Positions 22,858 to 30,677 of a stretch of DNA of 48,938 bases are shown here, piece by piece (within the stretch, counting starts at the first letter, position 1; the number at the start of each line of letters is the position of its first letter). Both the position numbers and the translations under genes were made by a program. The stretch is from a virus, in IMG/VR virus record IMGVR_UViG_3300040801_005257, positions 1-48,938 of that record; one strand, written 5' to 3'. Below the pieces are notes generated by a model. It was given only the letters and a program-made list of their open reading frames with translations. It ran no database searches and was not told where the DNA came from.

Positions 22858-22894
22858 GAAACCCCTGACACGGCGTCCCAGACCGTGCCAGGGG
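22858..22894 (-). terminator. Terminator after the tRNA gene
   Basis: Stem 22862-22873 with 22883-22894 (one mismatch), loop of nine bases, then TTTCTTTGT on the minus strand. It lies 60 bases downstream of the tRNA. Confidence 0.6.
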
Positions 22895-22953
22895 CACGCA
22901 AAGGAGGAGAAACCACGCGGGCGTCTGCGCATCACAGAGCCGCAGCCCCGCAG

Positions 22954-23025
22954 AGCCGGCAGGCGGATTTGAACCGCCGACCTCCCGCTTACGAAACGGG
23001 CGCTCTACCACTGAGCTAAACCGGC
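22954..23025 (-). tRNA. tRNA-Thr (anticodon CGT)
   Basis: Complete cloverleaf of 72 nt on the minus strand. Acceptor GCCGGTT pairs with TGCCGGC (six pairs, one U-U mismatch next to the T arm); the D arm is GCTC/GAGC, the anticodon stem CCCGT/GCGGG with loop TTCGTAA, and the T arm GGCGG-TTCAAAT-CCGCC. Anticodon CGT reads ACG (threonine). No CCA is encoded. A phage-borne tRNA may support codons enriched in the phage; it sits alone, with its own terminator. Confidence 0.95.
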
Positions 23026-23039
23026 TGAATGCAAACATC

Positions 23040-23258
23040 CTACAATCCCAATAACCCAGGCAGTGCGGGCGCACCCATAAACCGCATCGCCACGTCTTCG
23101 CCGCCGATCAACACCACGCTAGGTTCCTCGACCCACCCACTATCGCGCACTGTGTAAAGCGACGACTCTTCGTAATAGCTCTCGAAATCATCGAGAATAA
23201 TCGCCGCCGCGTCCTCTGCGGTTGGCGCCAACACCGACTCATCATTCTGCTTAATCAC
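23040..23258 (-). CDS. Small acidic protein, unknown
   Basis: 72 residues from GTG 23258, inside the last codons of the upstream gene. Acidic N-terminal half ('APTAEDAAAIILDDFESYYEESS') and a hydrophobic end ('VVLIGGEDVAMRFMGAPALPGLLGL'). No domain recognised. The start at 23258 is favoured over an upstream in-frame ATG because it avoids a long overlap. Confidence 0.45.
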   Translation of the reverse strand: MIKQNDESVLAPTAEDAAAIILDDFESYYEESSLYTVRDSGWVEEPSVVLIGGEDVAMRFMGAPALPGLLGL

Positions 23259-23838
23259 CTTCGACCCCCATCCACACTGGACGCGACCAATCGCCGGGCA
23301 CAATGAAGGCATCGCACGCTATTGCAACGCGCGCCCTAAAGCGCTCGTGCTCATCGAAGACGCAGACTTGACGCGCGTAACATGATCGCCGCTCCACCTC
23401 GTCGAAATCCACCAGCGCCAGAATGCCCTCTGCATCCGGCTCGAAGGTGGCCGTCCCGTCTGCACACTCGTCACAGAGCCAAATCTCCCCATCAGACTGC
23501 TCGCGCCGCACAAACCACATACTTGGCCCGAGAGGCCGATTACAGCGCTCACAACACATCACATCGCCAAACCCTACGGCGCGCGACGTTTGATGTTTGA
23601 CGTCAACATCGTCATCCCGACCCCACCCCCCCAACTGCATCCGGGCCTCGATCTCCACCATCACCGGCCTGAGAATCTCTTCCTCAAAACCGTAGGCCGT
23701 CAGATCGTCCAACGTCCCGCTCTTCCGCTCCAACGCAGCCAGAAAGCGCACCACCATCGTGGGCCAAAGACTATCTGGCAGCGTTCCCACCGCCGCCCCC
23801 GCGCGATCACAAAGCGCCTCGATCTCATTTTGCTTCAT
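23251..23838 (-). CDS. Zinc-finger-containing protein, unknown
   Basis: 195 residues from ATG 23838 (GAGGT ahead). The N-terminal half is helical ('LWPTMVVRFLAALERKSGTLDDL'). The middle has 'CCERCNRPLG' and 'LCDECADG', two CxxC knuckles like a zinc ribbon. The C-terminal part is beta-rich. It is the third gene behind the Xer-like recombinase; a DNA- or protein-binding role is likely. Confidence 0.5.
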   Translation of the reverse strand: MKQNEIEALCDRAGAAVGTLPDSLWPTMVVRFLAALERKSGTLDDLTAYGFEEEILRPVMVEIEARMQLGGWGRDDDVDVKHQTSRAVGFGDVMCCERCNRPLGPSMWFVRREQSDGEIWLCDECADGTATFEPDAEGILALVDFDEVERRSCYARQVCVFDEHERFRARVAIACDAFIVPGDWSRPVWMGVEGD

Positions 23839-24031
23839 CGCATACCTCATCATCCCCGCCGCCGCACCGCGCCCCATCCAGAAACGCCTTCACAATCTGC
23901 CGCAGCATCAGCGACGTATTCGGCCCCCGCGCCGTCACGTACCCACGGCGCTGCGCCTCCGCGTCCACGCCCTCCCATTGTGCCGGATACATTGTTACGT
24001 TCCGGCGCTCCGTTTTTTCCTCCATAGACAT
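23825..24031 (-). CDS. Small DNA-binding-like protein (ribbon-helix-helix type)
   Basis: 68 residues from ATG 24031 (or ATG 24025). 'RRNVTMYPAQWEGVDAEAQRRG' and 'NTSLMLRQIVKAFL' form a strand followed by two helices, as in ribbon-helix-helix repressors. It is translated from a good ribosome site next to the Xer-like gene and overlaps the next gene by 14 bases. It may regulate this operon. Confidence 0.6.
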   Translation of the reverse strand: MSMEEKTERRNVTMYPAQWEGVDAEAQRRGYVTARGPNTSLMLRQIVKAFLDGARCGGGDDEVCDEAK

Positions 24032-24053
24032 AAGCCTCCTTTGACCTTCAACC

Positions 24054-24977
24054 TTAGACTGTCGCCGTTACCCCATCCGACCTCGGGTGCGCACTGAGAT
24101 ACACCTCTCGCACGCGCCCCTGCGTCACATTCGCATACACCTGCGTCGTCGCCACACTGGCGTGCCCTAGGAGCTCCTGCACCACCCGCAGCCCCGCGCC
24201 GCCGTCCAACATGTGCGTCGCGAAGGTATGGCGTAGCAGGTGCGGCGTCACCGCCTGCGCAATCCCCGCCGCCTCCCCGGCCTGGCGCACCACCGTGCTC
24301 ACCGACCGCCGAGAGAGCCGCGACCCGAGCCGGCTCACGAAGACCGCCGTGCAGCCATCGTCTGCCTGGCGCACCGCGAGATACGCACGCATCGCTAGCA
24401 CCGCATACTCGCCCAACAGCACAATCCGCTCCTTATCCCCCTTACCGATCACGCGCAGTTCGGCGCGATCCAGGTCCACATCCTCCACGTCGAGGCCCAC
24501 CAACTCGCTAACGCGCACCCCGGCGCCGTAGAGCACCTCCATGATCGCGCGGTCTCGCAGCCCCCGCACCGTGGACGTGTCCGGCGTGTCCAGCAGACGC
24601 TGCATCTCGTCGAGCGTCAGAAAGCGCGGCAGCCGCTGCGGCACACGCGGCGCGTAGATGCGCCGGAAGATATTGCGCGACCACGCGCCCCGGCGCACCA
24701 GGAAGTCACCAAAGGCCCGCAGCTCGAAGACCCGCCGCGCGATGCTCGCCGGCACATAGTCGAGCCCGTGTAGCTGCTCCATATGCTCGCGCACCAGATC
24801 GAGCGTCAGCTCGTCAGCGACCGTCACCGCGCGACCCTGACAGAAGTCGAGGAACTGCCCGATGTCCGTGCCATAGTTGCGGATCGTGTTGGGCGAGGCG
24901 TTGTCTCGCTCTAGGTCCGCCAGGTAGCGGTCTAGCCACACGTCCATTCTGACTTCGTGCTGATTCGCTGCTGCCAT
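24054..24977 (-). CDS. XerC/XerD-like tyrosine recombinase
   Basis: 307 residues, close to the normal length of XerC/D. The catalytic set is complete: Arg in 'VLYGAGVRVSELVGL', Lys in 'VIGKGDKERIV', HxxR in 'HLLRHTFATHML', and His and Tyr in 'LLGHASVATTQVYANV'. The N-terminal core-binding domain is also typical ('YLADLERDNASPNTIRNYGTD'). A near-consensus promoter and operator-like repeats lie upstream. With ParA and an iteron origin nearby it could resolve dimers of a plasmid form; it could also integrate DNA. It differs from the shorter-motif integrase at 8 kb. Confidence 0.85.
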   Translation of the reverse strand: MAAANQHEVRMDVWLDRYLADLERDNASPNTIRNYGTDIGQFLDFCQGRAVTVADELTLDLVREHMEQLHGLDYVPASIARRVFELRAFGDFLVRRGAWSRNIFRRIYAPRVPQRLPRFLTLDEMQRLLDTPDTSTVRGLRDRAIMEVLYGAGVRVSELVGLDVEDVDLDRAELRVIGKGDKERIVLLGEYAVLAMRAYLAVRQADDGCTAVFVSRLGSRLSRRSVSTVVRQAGEAAGIAQAVTPHLLRHTFATHMLDGGAGLRVVQELLGHASVATTQVYANVTQGRVREVYLSAHPRSDGVTATV

Positions 24978-24993
24978 TGGGCCTCCTTACCAT

Positions 24994-25080
24994 TAGGTAA
25001 TTTATCGTTCCTATAGGCATTATAGCACGATATAGCATAAATTGTCAAGAGTCAATTTTAGTTTCCCGTAGGTAATGCCT
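24994..25080. promoter_or_regulatory. Divergent control region with operator-like repeats
   Basis: On the minus strand, TTGACA (25043-25048), an 18-bp spacer and TATAAT (25019-25024) form a strong promoter for the Xer-like gene. TAGGTAAT is repeated directly at 24994-25001 and 25069-25076, and AGGCATTA/TAATGCCT forms an inverted pair at 25015-25022 and 25073-25080. On the plus strand TATAGA (25086-25091) is the only -10-like element before the repressor start. Confidence 0.65.
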
Positions 25081-25094
25081 TTTGGTATAGAATA

Positions 25095-25481
25095 GTGACT
25101 GTGAGTAAATTAATGGAATTTGCGGAATGGCTTCATACAGAGATGAATCAGCGAGGCTTTGGACCGGCTGACATAGCTGAACGTGCCGATATTTCAGCAC
25201 CAACAATATCGCGGATTCTTGGCACGAGTCGGCGACCTGGGCCTGACGCCTGCGTCGCAATAGCGCAGGCTCTCCGCCTGCCGCCGGAGCTGGTCTTTCG
25301 CAAGGCCGGCCTATTGCCGGAACGCACCGACCCGGCGCCCGCCGTCACCGAAATCGTCTACCTCTTCAACCAACTGGATCAGGCCGCCCAGGAAGAGGCC
25401 CTGGTTATGATGCGCGGCTACCTACGGGAGAAACTACGCCTTGCCGAAACCACGCCCAACCCGTCGCGCGCGGACGCTTGA
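25095..25481 (+). CDS. XRE-family repressor
   Basis: 128 residues. A classic helix-turn-helix lies at about 18-62 ('GFGPADIAERADISAPTISRILGTSRRPGP'), with a helical C-terminal region that probably dimerises. It starts a plus-strand block and faces the divergent Xer-like gene, the usual place for a lysogeny repressor. Start is GTG 25095 or GTG 25101, with no ribosome site and a -10-like element only a few bases upstream, so its mRNA may be leaderless. It probably binds the operator-like repeats here or at 25603-25686. Confidence 0.8.
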   Translation: MTVSKLMEFAEWLHTEMNQRGFGPADIAERADISAPTISRILGTSRRPGPDACVAIAQALRLPPELVFRKAGLLPERTDPAPAVTEIVYLFNQLDQAAQEEALVMMRGYLREKLRLAETTPNPSRADA

Positions 25482-25524
25482 GGCTGCGCTCCTCCATCAG
25501 CAGTTCTTCGATTTCCAAACCCCC

Positions 25525-25555
25525 AACCCGGTCGTTTTTCAGCGACCGGGTTTTT
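25525..25555 (+). terminator. Terminator after the repressor gene
   Basis: Perfect 10-bp stem AACCCGGTCG (25525-25534) with 25543-25552, loop of eight bases and TTTTT. Confidence 0.85.
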
Positions 25556-25579
25556 CACATCTTAACATAGAACAATTGT

Positions 25580-25602
25580 ACCTAGCCATGCGGCTAGGTT
25601 TT
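25580..25602 (+). terminator. Second terminator behind the repressor
   Basis: 8-bp stem ACCTAGCC/GGCTAGGT around ATGC, followed by TTT. It lies immediately before the operator cluster. Confidence 0.65.
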
Positions 25603-25686
25603 AGCGCTATCGCTAACAAGTGCCCGTTGCGCTATTGACATTATAGCGCTATCGCTGTATAATTACGTTAATTCAGCGTTAACGCT
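25603..25686 (+). promoter_or_regulatory. Consensus promoter with three operator sites
   Basis: Perfect sigma-70 promoter TTGACA (25635-25640), 17-bp spacer, TATAAT (25658-25663). Operator-like sites of the same type lie at 25603-25614 and 25645-25656 (both AGCGCTATCGCT) and at 25675-25686 (AGCGTTAACGCT, a perfect palindrome). The middle one overlaps the spacer. Site spacings are 42 and 30 bp. This matches the control region of a phage early promoter, next to the repressor gene. Confidence 0.85.
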
Positions 25687-25708
25687 ATTCAATCAGGAGG
25701 ATGCAAAG

Positions 25709-26059
25709 ATGGAAAAAATTTGTATGCATTGCGGAGCAGGGATTGAGGAAAACGGGCAGTTCGGGATGTTGGAGATCTGGGAGCACGACCCGGAGATTCA
25801 CGATGATGGGCAATCACACCTCGTTGGTTACATCTGCGCGTGGCGTACTGAGTGCGCGAAGCGCAACATCGAGCGCGCCTACAACCTCGCAGAGCTGCGC
25901 AATGTCGCCCGCGATAACGAGCATTATGACCAGTACCTGTGCGATCAGGCGCGCCAGGTCGTCAACGAATTCGCCGCGCTCTCGCGCGACATCGCCCGCC
26001 ACAACGATGCGGCGGCCCGTGAAAACGGCGCCTTTGCCATCGGCGGCGGATTAGGATAG
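25709..26059 (+). CDS. Small zinc-knuckle protein, first gene of the early plus operon
   Basis: 116 residues with the best ribosome site in the block (AGGAGG). It begins 'MEKICMHCGAG', a CxxC zinc pair, then an acidic middle and a helical C-terminal half ('QARQVVNEFAALSRDIARHND'). Being first behind the operator-controlled promoter, it may be an early regulator or anti-host protein. No family recognised. Confidence 0.6.
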   Translation: MEKICMHCGAGIEENGQFGMLEIWEHDPEIHDDGQSHLVGYICAWRTECAKRNIERAYNLAELRNVARDNEHYDQYLCDQARQVVNEFAALSRDIARHNDAAARENGAFAIGGGLG

Positions 26060-26068
26060 GGAGTGGAC

Positions 26069-26125
26069 ATGAAACCACAGCCGGATGAGATTGAGTTCGT
26101 ACCAGAAATCGCAATCGCGAGTTAA
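26069..26125 (+). CDS. Possible 18-residue peptide
   Basis: A tiny frame with a proper ribosome site (AGGGAG), ending with TAA. It reads M-K-P-Q-P-D-E-I-E-F-V-P and on to A-S. It fills the gap between two operon genes, so it could be a translated leader peptide, but there is no further evidence. Confidence 0.3.
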   Translation: MKPQPDEIEFVPEIAIAS

Positions 26126-26147
26126 TTTACAATAAAGGAAGACAATA

Positions 26148-26891
26148 ATGTTATCAGACATATTGAAAAACGAGCATTTTTTGAACTTTGCAAACCTGAT
26201 TCGCATCCCGTTCGCGTCTCAGACGTGGCGCCGTCAGCATCCAGATGCACCCTTCTGGGCGCTAAACGAGCAGTTTGTCAATGTTACGCCCACTGACGTG
26301 GCATGGAACCGCGAGGATGTCATCAAGGCATTCAGCGATCTCATCCACGAGATCGTTAAGGCCGACTGGCGCCTTGACTACAGCGCAGACGACTACCATT
26401 GGTTCGTCGGTCTTCTAGACCGCGAACCAATAGAGTACCGGCCCATTATTAAAATGCTCCAAGGATATTACGCCGCCGAGGATTGGGTCTCTACGTCTGA
26501 GGCCGCTAAACTCACTGAGGAGGCAGAATCGACGTGGCGTAACCGCTGCGCAGATGGGCTCGTTCCAGGAGCCGACAAAAAGGGGAAGACATGGTTGATC
26601 CCCAGGTCTGCGATAAAACCATCGACGATCCAGCTCGTGCGCGCCGCCATTGAGGGTAATAACGTTGGCGTGCGAAAGATTGATGTTCAGCCATCTCGGG
26701 GCGTTGATCAGCCCGGCGATGAGGGGCCGGACTATATCGAAATTCGCGTCTGCCATCTTTCTAGCATTCAAAACCAGGCGCAATGGGAAAAATGCGAGCG
26801 TGCAGGCGTCCGCATCATTGAAATGCTGAACGATGCCGGTATCTACGGGTTCGAGTTTTACAATGGCATCGTGCACGGATTGAATCACTAA
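26148..26891 (+). CDS. Excisionase-type HTH protein
   Basis: 247 residues. The middle carries a MerR/excisionase-like HTH: 'WVSTSEAAKLTEEAESTWRNRCADGLVPGADKKGKTWLIPRSAIK', about residues 112-156. Either side are regions of unknown fold ('FNLIRIPFAS'-like N-terminus; mixed C-terminus). DNA-binding early regulators of this kind sit in such operons. It overlaps the helicase gene by one base (TAATG). Confidence 0.65.
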   Translation: MLSDILKNEHFLNFANLIRIPFASQTWRRQHPDAPFWALNEQFVNVTPTDVAWNREDVIKAFSDLIHEIVKADWRLDYSADDYHWFVGLLDREPIEYRPIIKMLQGYYAAEDWVSTSEAAKLTEEAESTWRNRCADGLVPGADKKGKTWLIPRSAIKPSTIQLVRAAIEGNNVGVRKIDVQPSRGVDQPGDEGPDYIEIRVCHLSSIQNQAQWEKCERAGVRIIEMLNDAGIYGFEFYNGIVHGLNH

Positions 26892-28942
26892 TGCTGCTTC
26901 GCCCCACTGACCCAACCACGGAGATCATCGCCCGCCCGCAACTCGACGGCGCGATGATCTCCGCACGCCTACCCGAGCGCGACGAGCATTTCATCAAGGC
27001 CGTCAGAGCCTGCCATCTTCGCTGGGACGGTGGCGCCTGGCGGCGCACCATCGGCGAGCTGGCTGGCGACCCCGCCGACCGCATGGTCGAGCTGTGCGTC
27101 CACATCCTCGCCGCCGGATTCTCTATCCAGATCGGCGACGAGATCGGCGCGCGCATCGCGGATCAGGACTACGCGCCCGAGCAGCGTCGGTGGATCGTCA
27201 CCGGCAAGGGCGCCTACGAAGGCTGGCTCCGCATCTGGTGGGGCTACGGAGAGCCGGACTTTTACCGGCGGGCTCAATTTCTATCCGGCTCCACCTACGA
27301 CCCCGGCACAAAGTGCGTTGTCGTGCCCATCGAATCATTCGCCGAGGTCGTGGATTTTGCTGAAATGCACGGATTTGAGGTGCACCCCAAGGCCCAGGAC
27401 CTGATCGACGCTCAGCGGCTGCGCGTGCAGTCCGCCGTCGTCGTGGACGTCGAAATTGACGAGCCCGAGACCCCCGCGTGGCGCCGACCGCGCCTCAGCA
27501 CAGAGCCGGTGGTGGTGCCCGACGACCTGCGCGACGTCGTCCCGCCGCCGGCATTCACGACCACAACCGAGATGCTCCCCCACCAAACCCCGGCCGTCGC
27601 CCACATTGAGCGCATGCGGGTGGGTGGCCTTTTTATGGACATGGGCACGGGTAAGACGCGGTGTGCTATTGAGTTAGTACACAAACGACAAAGACGTATC
27701 AGCCGTGTGATTTGGTTTTGCCCGGTCTCGCTCAAAACTACAGCAGTCCACGAGATTATTAAGCATACTGACTGTGCACCTGAACAGATCTACGCCTTTG
27801 ATGACGACACAACAACGCGCACGCTACCCCGCGCAACGTGGTATATTGTGGGTCTTGAATCTATCAGCAGCAGCGACCGAGTTACCCTGGCCGCCAACGC
27901 TATCATCGACGAACACGCGATGGTAATTGTCGATGAATCTAGCTACATCAAGGGGCATGCCTCCAAACGCACGCGCCGCATCACGCAGATGGCCAGTCGC
28001 GCCCGCTACCGGCTGATCCTCACGGGCACACCGCTCTCTCAGGGTGTTGAGGATTTGTTTGCACAGATGGCCTTCCTCGATGAGCGCGCGCTGGGATACG
28101 GCAGCTTCTATTCGTTCGCCGCCAATCATCTGGAGTATCACCCGGACTATCCGGGTCTTGTAGTCCGAGCGCACAACACCCAACACCTGGCGGCGAAGGT
28201 CGCGCCCTACATCTACCAAATTACTAAGGACGAAGCGGGTTTGGACCTCCCCAAGAAGTTATATGAGAACCGTTATTTCGACTTTACGCCCGACCAAACA
28301 TATTGGTACCACCGGGCAAAAGAAGAAATCCTGTTAAACCAACCGGATGACGAAACAGACAGCTATGTAATCTTTCAGCTATTTGGTGCGTTACAGCAGG
28401 TCGCGTCCGGCTTTTGGAACGGAACACCCTTCGTCTCTTTTGAGCACCGGCGGCTGCTCACGCTACAAACCATCTTGGACGGAATAGATGAGGACGAGCC
28501 GGTTATCATCTGGTGCAAGTATCGTTACAGCGTAGATGCTATATCCAAGGCGCTGGGCAACGCCGTTGCCCTTTATCACGGCGACCTCTCTGAGACAGAC
28601 CGGGATGCAGAATTAGCCCGCTGGCGCGCCGGTGACGCCCGTTACCTGGTCGCGACGATGGCGACAGGCGCCCACGGCCTTACCCTCACCGAGGCGCGGT
28701 ATGCCGTGTTTTACGAAAGCTCGTTCAAATACTCGGAGCGCCTTCAGGCCGAGGACCGCATCCACCGCATTGGGCAGGATCGCCGCCCAACCTACATCAG
28801 CATCTACGCCTGCTGCGGCATTGAGGAGCGCATTGAGTTGGCACTGAACCGCAAGGAGAACTTGGCCCGTGCTTTTCGCCGCGACGTGGTCCGCGCCAAG
28901 GATCGCGCGGCAAAAACCCGGCAACTCGTCGAAAATCTGTAG
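26891..28942 (+). CDS. SNF2-family helicase/translocase
   Basis: 683 residues. The SNF2 helicase core shows Walker A 'MDMGTGKTRCAIEL' near 250, the DExx motif as 'MVIVDESSYIKGH' near 347, motif III 'LILTGTPLSQGVED' near 377 and motifs V/VI 'TGAHGLTLTEARYAVFY' and 'EDRIHRIGQDR' near 623. The first ~220 residues are a separate domain that I do not recognise ('RLPERDEHFIKAVRACHLRW'). Phage SNF2 proteins remodel DNA-bound proteins or act in replication and recombination. The stop at 28942 is followed at once by a new promoter. Confidence 0.88.
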   Translation: MLLRPTDPTTEIIARPQLDGAMISARLPERDEHFIKAVRACHLRWDGGAWRRTIGELAGDPADRMVELCVHILAAGFSIQIGDEIGARIADQDYAPEQRRWIVTGKGAYEGWLRIWWGYGEPDFYRRAQFLSGSTYDPGTKCVVVPIESFAEVVDFAEMHGFEVHPKAQDLIDAQRLRVQSAVVVDVEIDEPETPAWRRPRLSTEPVVVPDDLRDVVPPPAFTTTTEMLPHQTPAVAHIERMRVGGLFMDMGTGKTRCAIELVHKRQRRISRVIWFCPVSLKTTAVHEIIKHTDCAPEQIYAFDDDTTTRTLPRATWYIVGLESISSSDRVTLAANAIIDEHAMVIVDESSYIKGHASKRTRRITQMASRARYRLILTGTPLSQGVEDLFAQMAFLDERALGYGSFYSFAANHLEYHPDYPGLVVRAHNTQHLAAKVAPYIYQITKDEAGLDLPKKLYENRYFDFTPDQTYWYHRAKEEILLNQPDDETDSYVIFQLFGALQQVASGFWNGTPFVSFEHRRLLTLQTILDGIDEDEPVIIWCKYRYSVDAISKALGNAVALYHGDLSETDRDAELARWRAGDARYLVATMATGAHGLTLTEARYAVFYESSFKYSERLQAEDRIHRIGQDRRPTYISIYACCGIEERIELALNRKENLARAFRRDVVRAKDRAAKTRQLVENL

Positions 28943-28950
28943 CCCCCCGC

Positions 28951-29003
28951 TTGACACATATTCGATACCGTATATAATGATAGATAGGTATTCGATAGCG
29001 TAT
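28951..29003 (+). promoter_or_regulatory. Second controlled promoter with operators
   Basis: TTGACA (28951-28956), 16-bp spacer, TATAAT (28973-28978). Two 15-bp repeats, TATTCGATA[C/G]CGTAT, lie at 28959-28973 and 28989-29003, 30 bp apart. Their core CGATAGCG is also found (reversed) in the operators at 25603 and 25645, so one repressor could control both promoters. Confidence 0.75.
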
Positions 29004-29018
29004 GGCAAGGAGATGAAA

Positions 29019-29771
29019 ATGGATAGAGATAGGGTTCAATTGGCGAACGAATTCTGCGACATGTTGTTCTCGACACTGAGCGCGATCGGTGAATTCCCAC
29101 AAACTGCTGATGTTGATGACGCGCAGTTAGAGGAACCCAGTCGACTCCTTCTGAATCTCATGGCACAGTATGATGACCCCGAGCCCGGCTTTATGGAGTG
29201 GATTTCCAATATGCTTATGCGTCAGGATGGAGAGTCGCGCATGGAGACATTCCCCGAGATGATGATCTTGAAAAAGTGGATCATCGAGTTTGCCGATGAC
29301 TTCGACGATGAGATGTATCGCCATCTTAAAGCTTCGCTTCTGGGGCGCGCCCGCCAGTGGCAGTTTTCTCTCAGGGACAACATCATATCTCTCGCTGAAG
29401 CCGAGGCCCAGTGGGGCCTCCAGAATCTGAGAGGAAACGCAAAGTGCCGACTGCCGATGTGGAAGATCGGCAGGAATTGGGTGACGACGAAGACAGCAAT
29501 GCATGTTGTGTATGGAGAACCATATGAAGAGGAGATAGTCATGAAGAAAGAGGTTTCGATGGATGGCGAGATTTATCTTAAACTCCGGGACGTTATTCCG
29601 GCGCTTAAGGCTCACGGACTGAAACATTTTGCGTGGCACCCGGAAAGCGACCACGCCACCCTCCATGGTGATGTGCTCCTCGCTACTAACAATGCCTTCG
29701 AGGCCGGCGAGATCACCAAAGAGCAGCTCGACCTGGTCTATGAAATCTGCGAGCCTGAGGCGTTACGGTAA
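29019..29771 (+). CDS. Unknown protein, first gene of the modification operon
   Basis: 250 residues from ATG 29019 (AAGGAG seven bases upstream). Acidic and helical in the N-terminal half ('LANEFCDMLFSTLSAIGEFPQ', 'FMEWISNMLMRQDGES'). The last ~77 residues could also be made separately, because an in-frame ATG at 29541 has its own ribosome site (GAGGAG). It has no domain I recognise. As the first gene behind the controlled promoter and upstream of the sulfur and methylation genes, it may belong to the same system or control it. Confidence 0.6.
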   Translation: MDRDRVQLANEFCDMLFSTLSAIGEFPQTADVDDAQLEEPSRLLLNLMAQYDDPEPGFMEWISNMLMRQDGESRMETFPEMMILKKWIIEFADDFDDEMYRHLKASLLGRARQWQFSLRDNIISLAEAEAQWGLQNLRGNAKCRLPMWKIGRNWVTTKTAMHVVYGEPYEEEIVMKKEVSMDGEIYLKLRDVIPALKAHGLKHFAWHPESDHATLHGDVLLATNNAFEAGEITKEQLDLVYEICEPEALR

Positions 29772-29774
29772 TCT

Positions 29775-30677
29775 ATGCGGACCCGCATCTACATCGGCCT
29801 CGATGACGACGCCAAATCTTCCGTCGTCGAACGCTACCGGGAAGAGCACGACATCCGCAAGGTCGTCGTGCTCTTCCCGGAGAAATTCGAGCCGCCATTC
29901 TGTTTCGAAGACGACCGCGTGACCTATGCCGGCGCGATTATGTATAAATATTTCTACCGCCTGCTTCAGGAGATCGACGAGAGCACACTGATCGTGCTCA
30001 ATGAGTTTCTCCGCACTCAGAACCGCTACGACCTCACCTACAACTGCGTGCGCCACTATCTCCAACAGACGCCGCACAGTCTCGTCTTCCAGATGTTCCC
30101 GCAGATCGATGACCGTGACGACTTTATGATCCTCTTCGACTTCGTCACGCAAAGCCGCTGGAAATCGCGCAAGTTCGATCTTAACCTAATCCTGGATACC
30201 GTCAGCGTGGAGGCTCAGCCGCACGCCATCCAGTTCAACCGCGTGGACGTGCGCACATCGGAGAAAACCAAGCGCCGCTACGCCAAAGAGCGCAAACGCC
30301 GTTTTGAGGAAATCGGTGCGCGGGACCCGCACACGATCCCGCGCAATCTCTACCTGATCGGCGGTCGCGACAAGCGGGACTACATCGACAAGCAGTCGCT
30401 GCCGCTCTTCGCGGACCTCGGGTTATGCGTGGCCCGCAACCAGCGTTTGAGCCGTGACAACATCGTCAGTTACCGCACTCTGGAGCCCGACCAGCGCCCA
30501 TCTACGGTGGTGGAGTTTCCCCATCGCTTTATCGAGTTTGCCGATTTTATGACAGCATCGCGGCGTACGCATTTCGACGTACTGTGCGCCGATCTGAAGG
30601 TGGACGATTGGTATTTTCAACGCTACACCGAATGGAGCGAGCGTATCCATGAAACTTGTGCAAGTCTACAGGAATGA
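29775..30677 (+). CDS. Unknown protein linked to the IbrA/IbrB-like pair
   Basis: 300 residues starting four bases after the previous stop. Its profile is soluble alpha/beta: 'RIYIGLDDDAKSSVVERYREEHDIRKVVVLFPEKFE' at the start, then helices ('NRYDLTYNCVRHYLQQTPHSLVFQMFPQIDDRDD') and a basic middle ('EKTKRRYAKERKRRFEEIGARD'). The basic patch suggests nucleic-acid binding. I recognise no family. Its last 29 bases overlap the PAPS-reductase-like gene, so they are co-translated, which suggests a partner in the same pathway. Confidence 0.6.
   Translation: MRTRIYIGLDDDAKSSVVERYREEHDIRKVVVLFPEKFEPPFCFEDDRVTYAGAIMYKYFYRLLQEIDESTLIVLNEFLRTQNRYDLTYNCVRHYLQQTPHSLVFQMFPQIDDRDDFMILFDFVTQSRWKSRKFDLNLILDTVSVEAQPHAIQFNRVDVRTSEKTKRRYAKERKRRFEEIGARDPHTIPRNLYLIGGRDKRDYIDKQSLPLFADLGLCVARNQRLSRDNIVSYRTLEPDQRPSTVVEFPHRFIEFADFMTASRRTHFDVLCADLKVDDWYFQRYTEWSERIHETCASLQE

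Noticed and set aside
28869-29018. A longer start for the first modification-operon gene (ATG 28869)
   Set aside because: It would run backwards over the helicase end and through the promoter and operators; ATG 29019 has the ribosome site.
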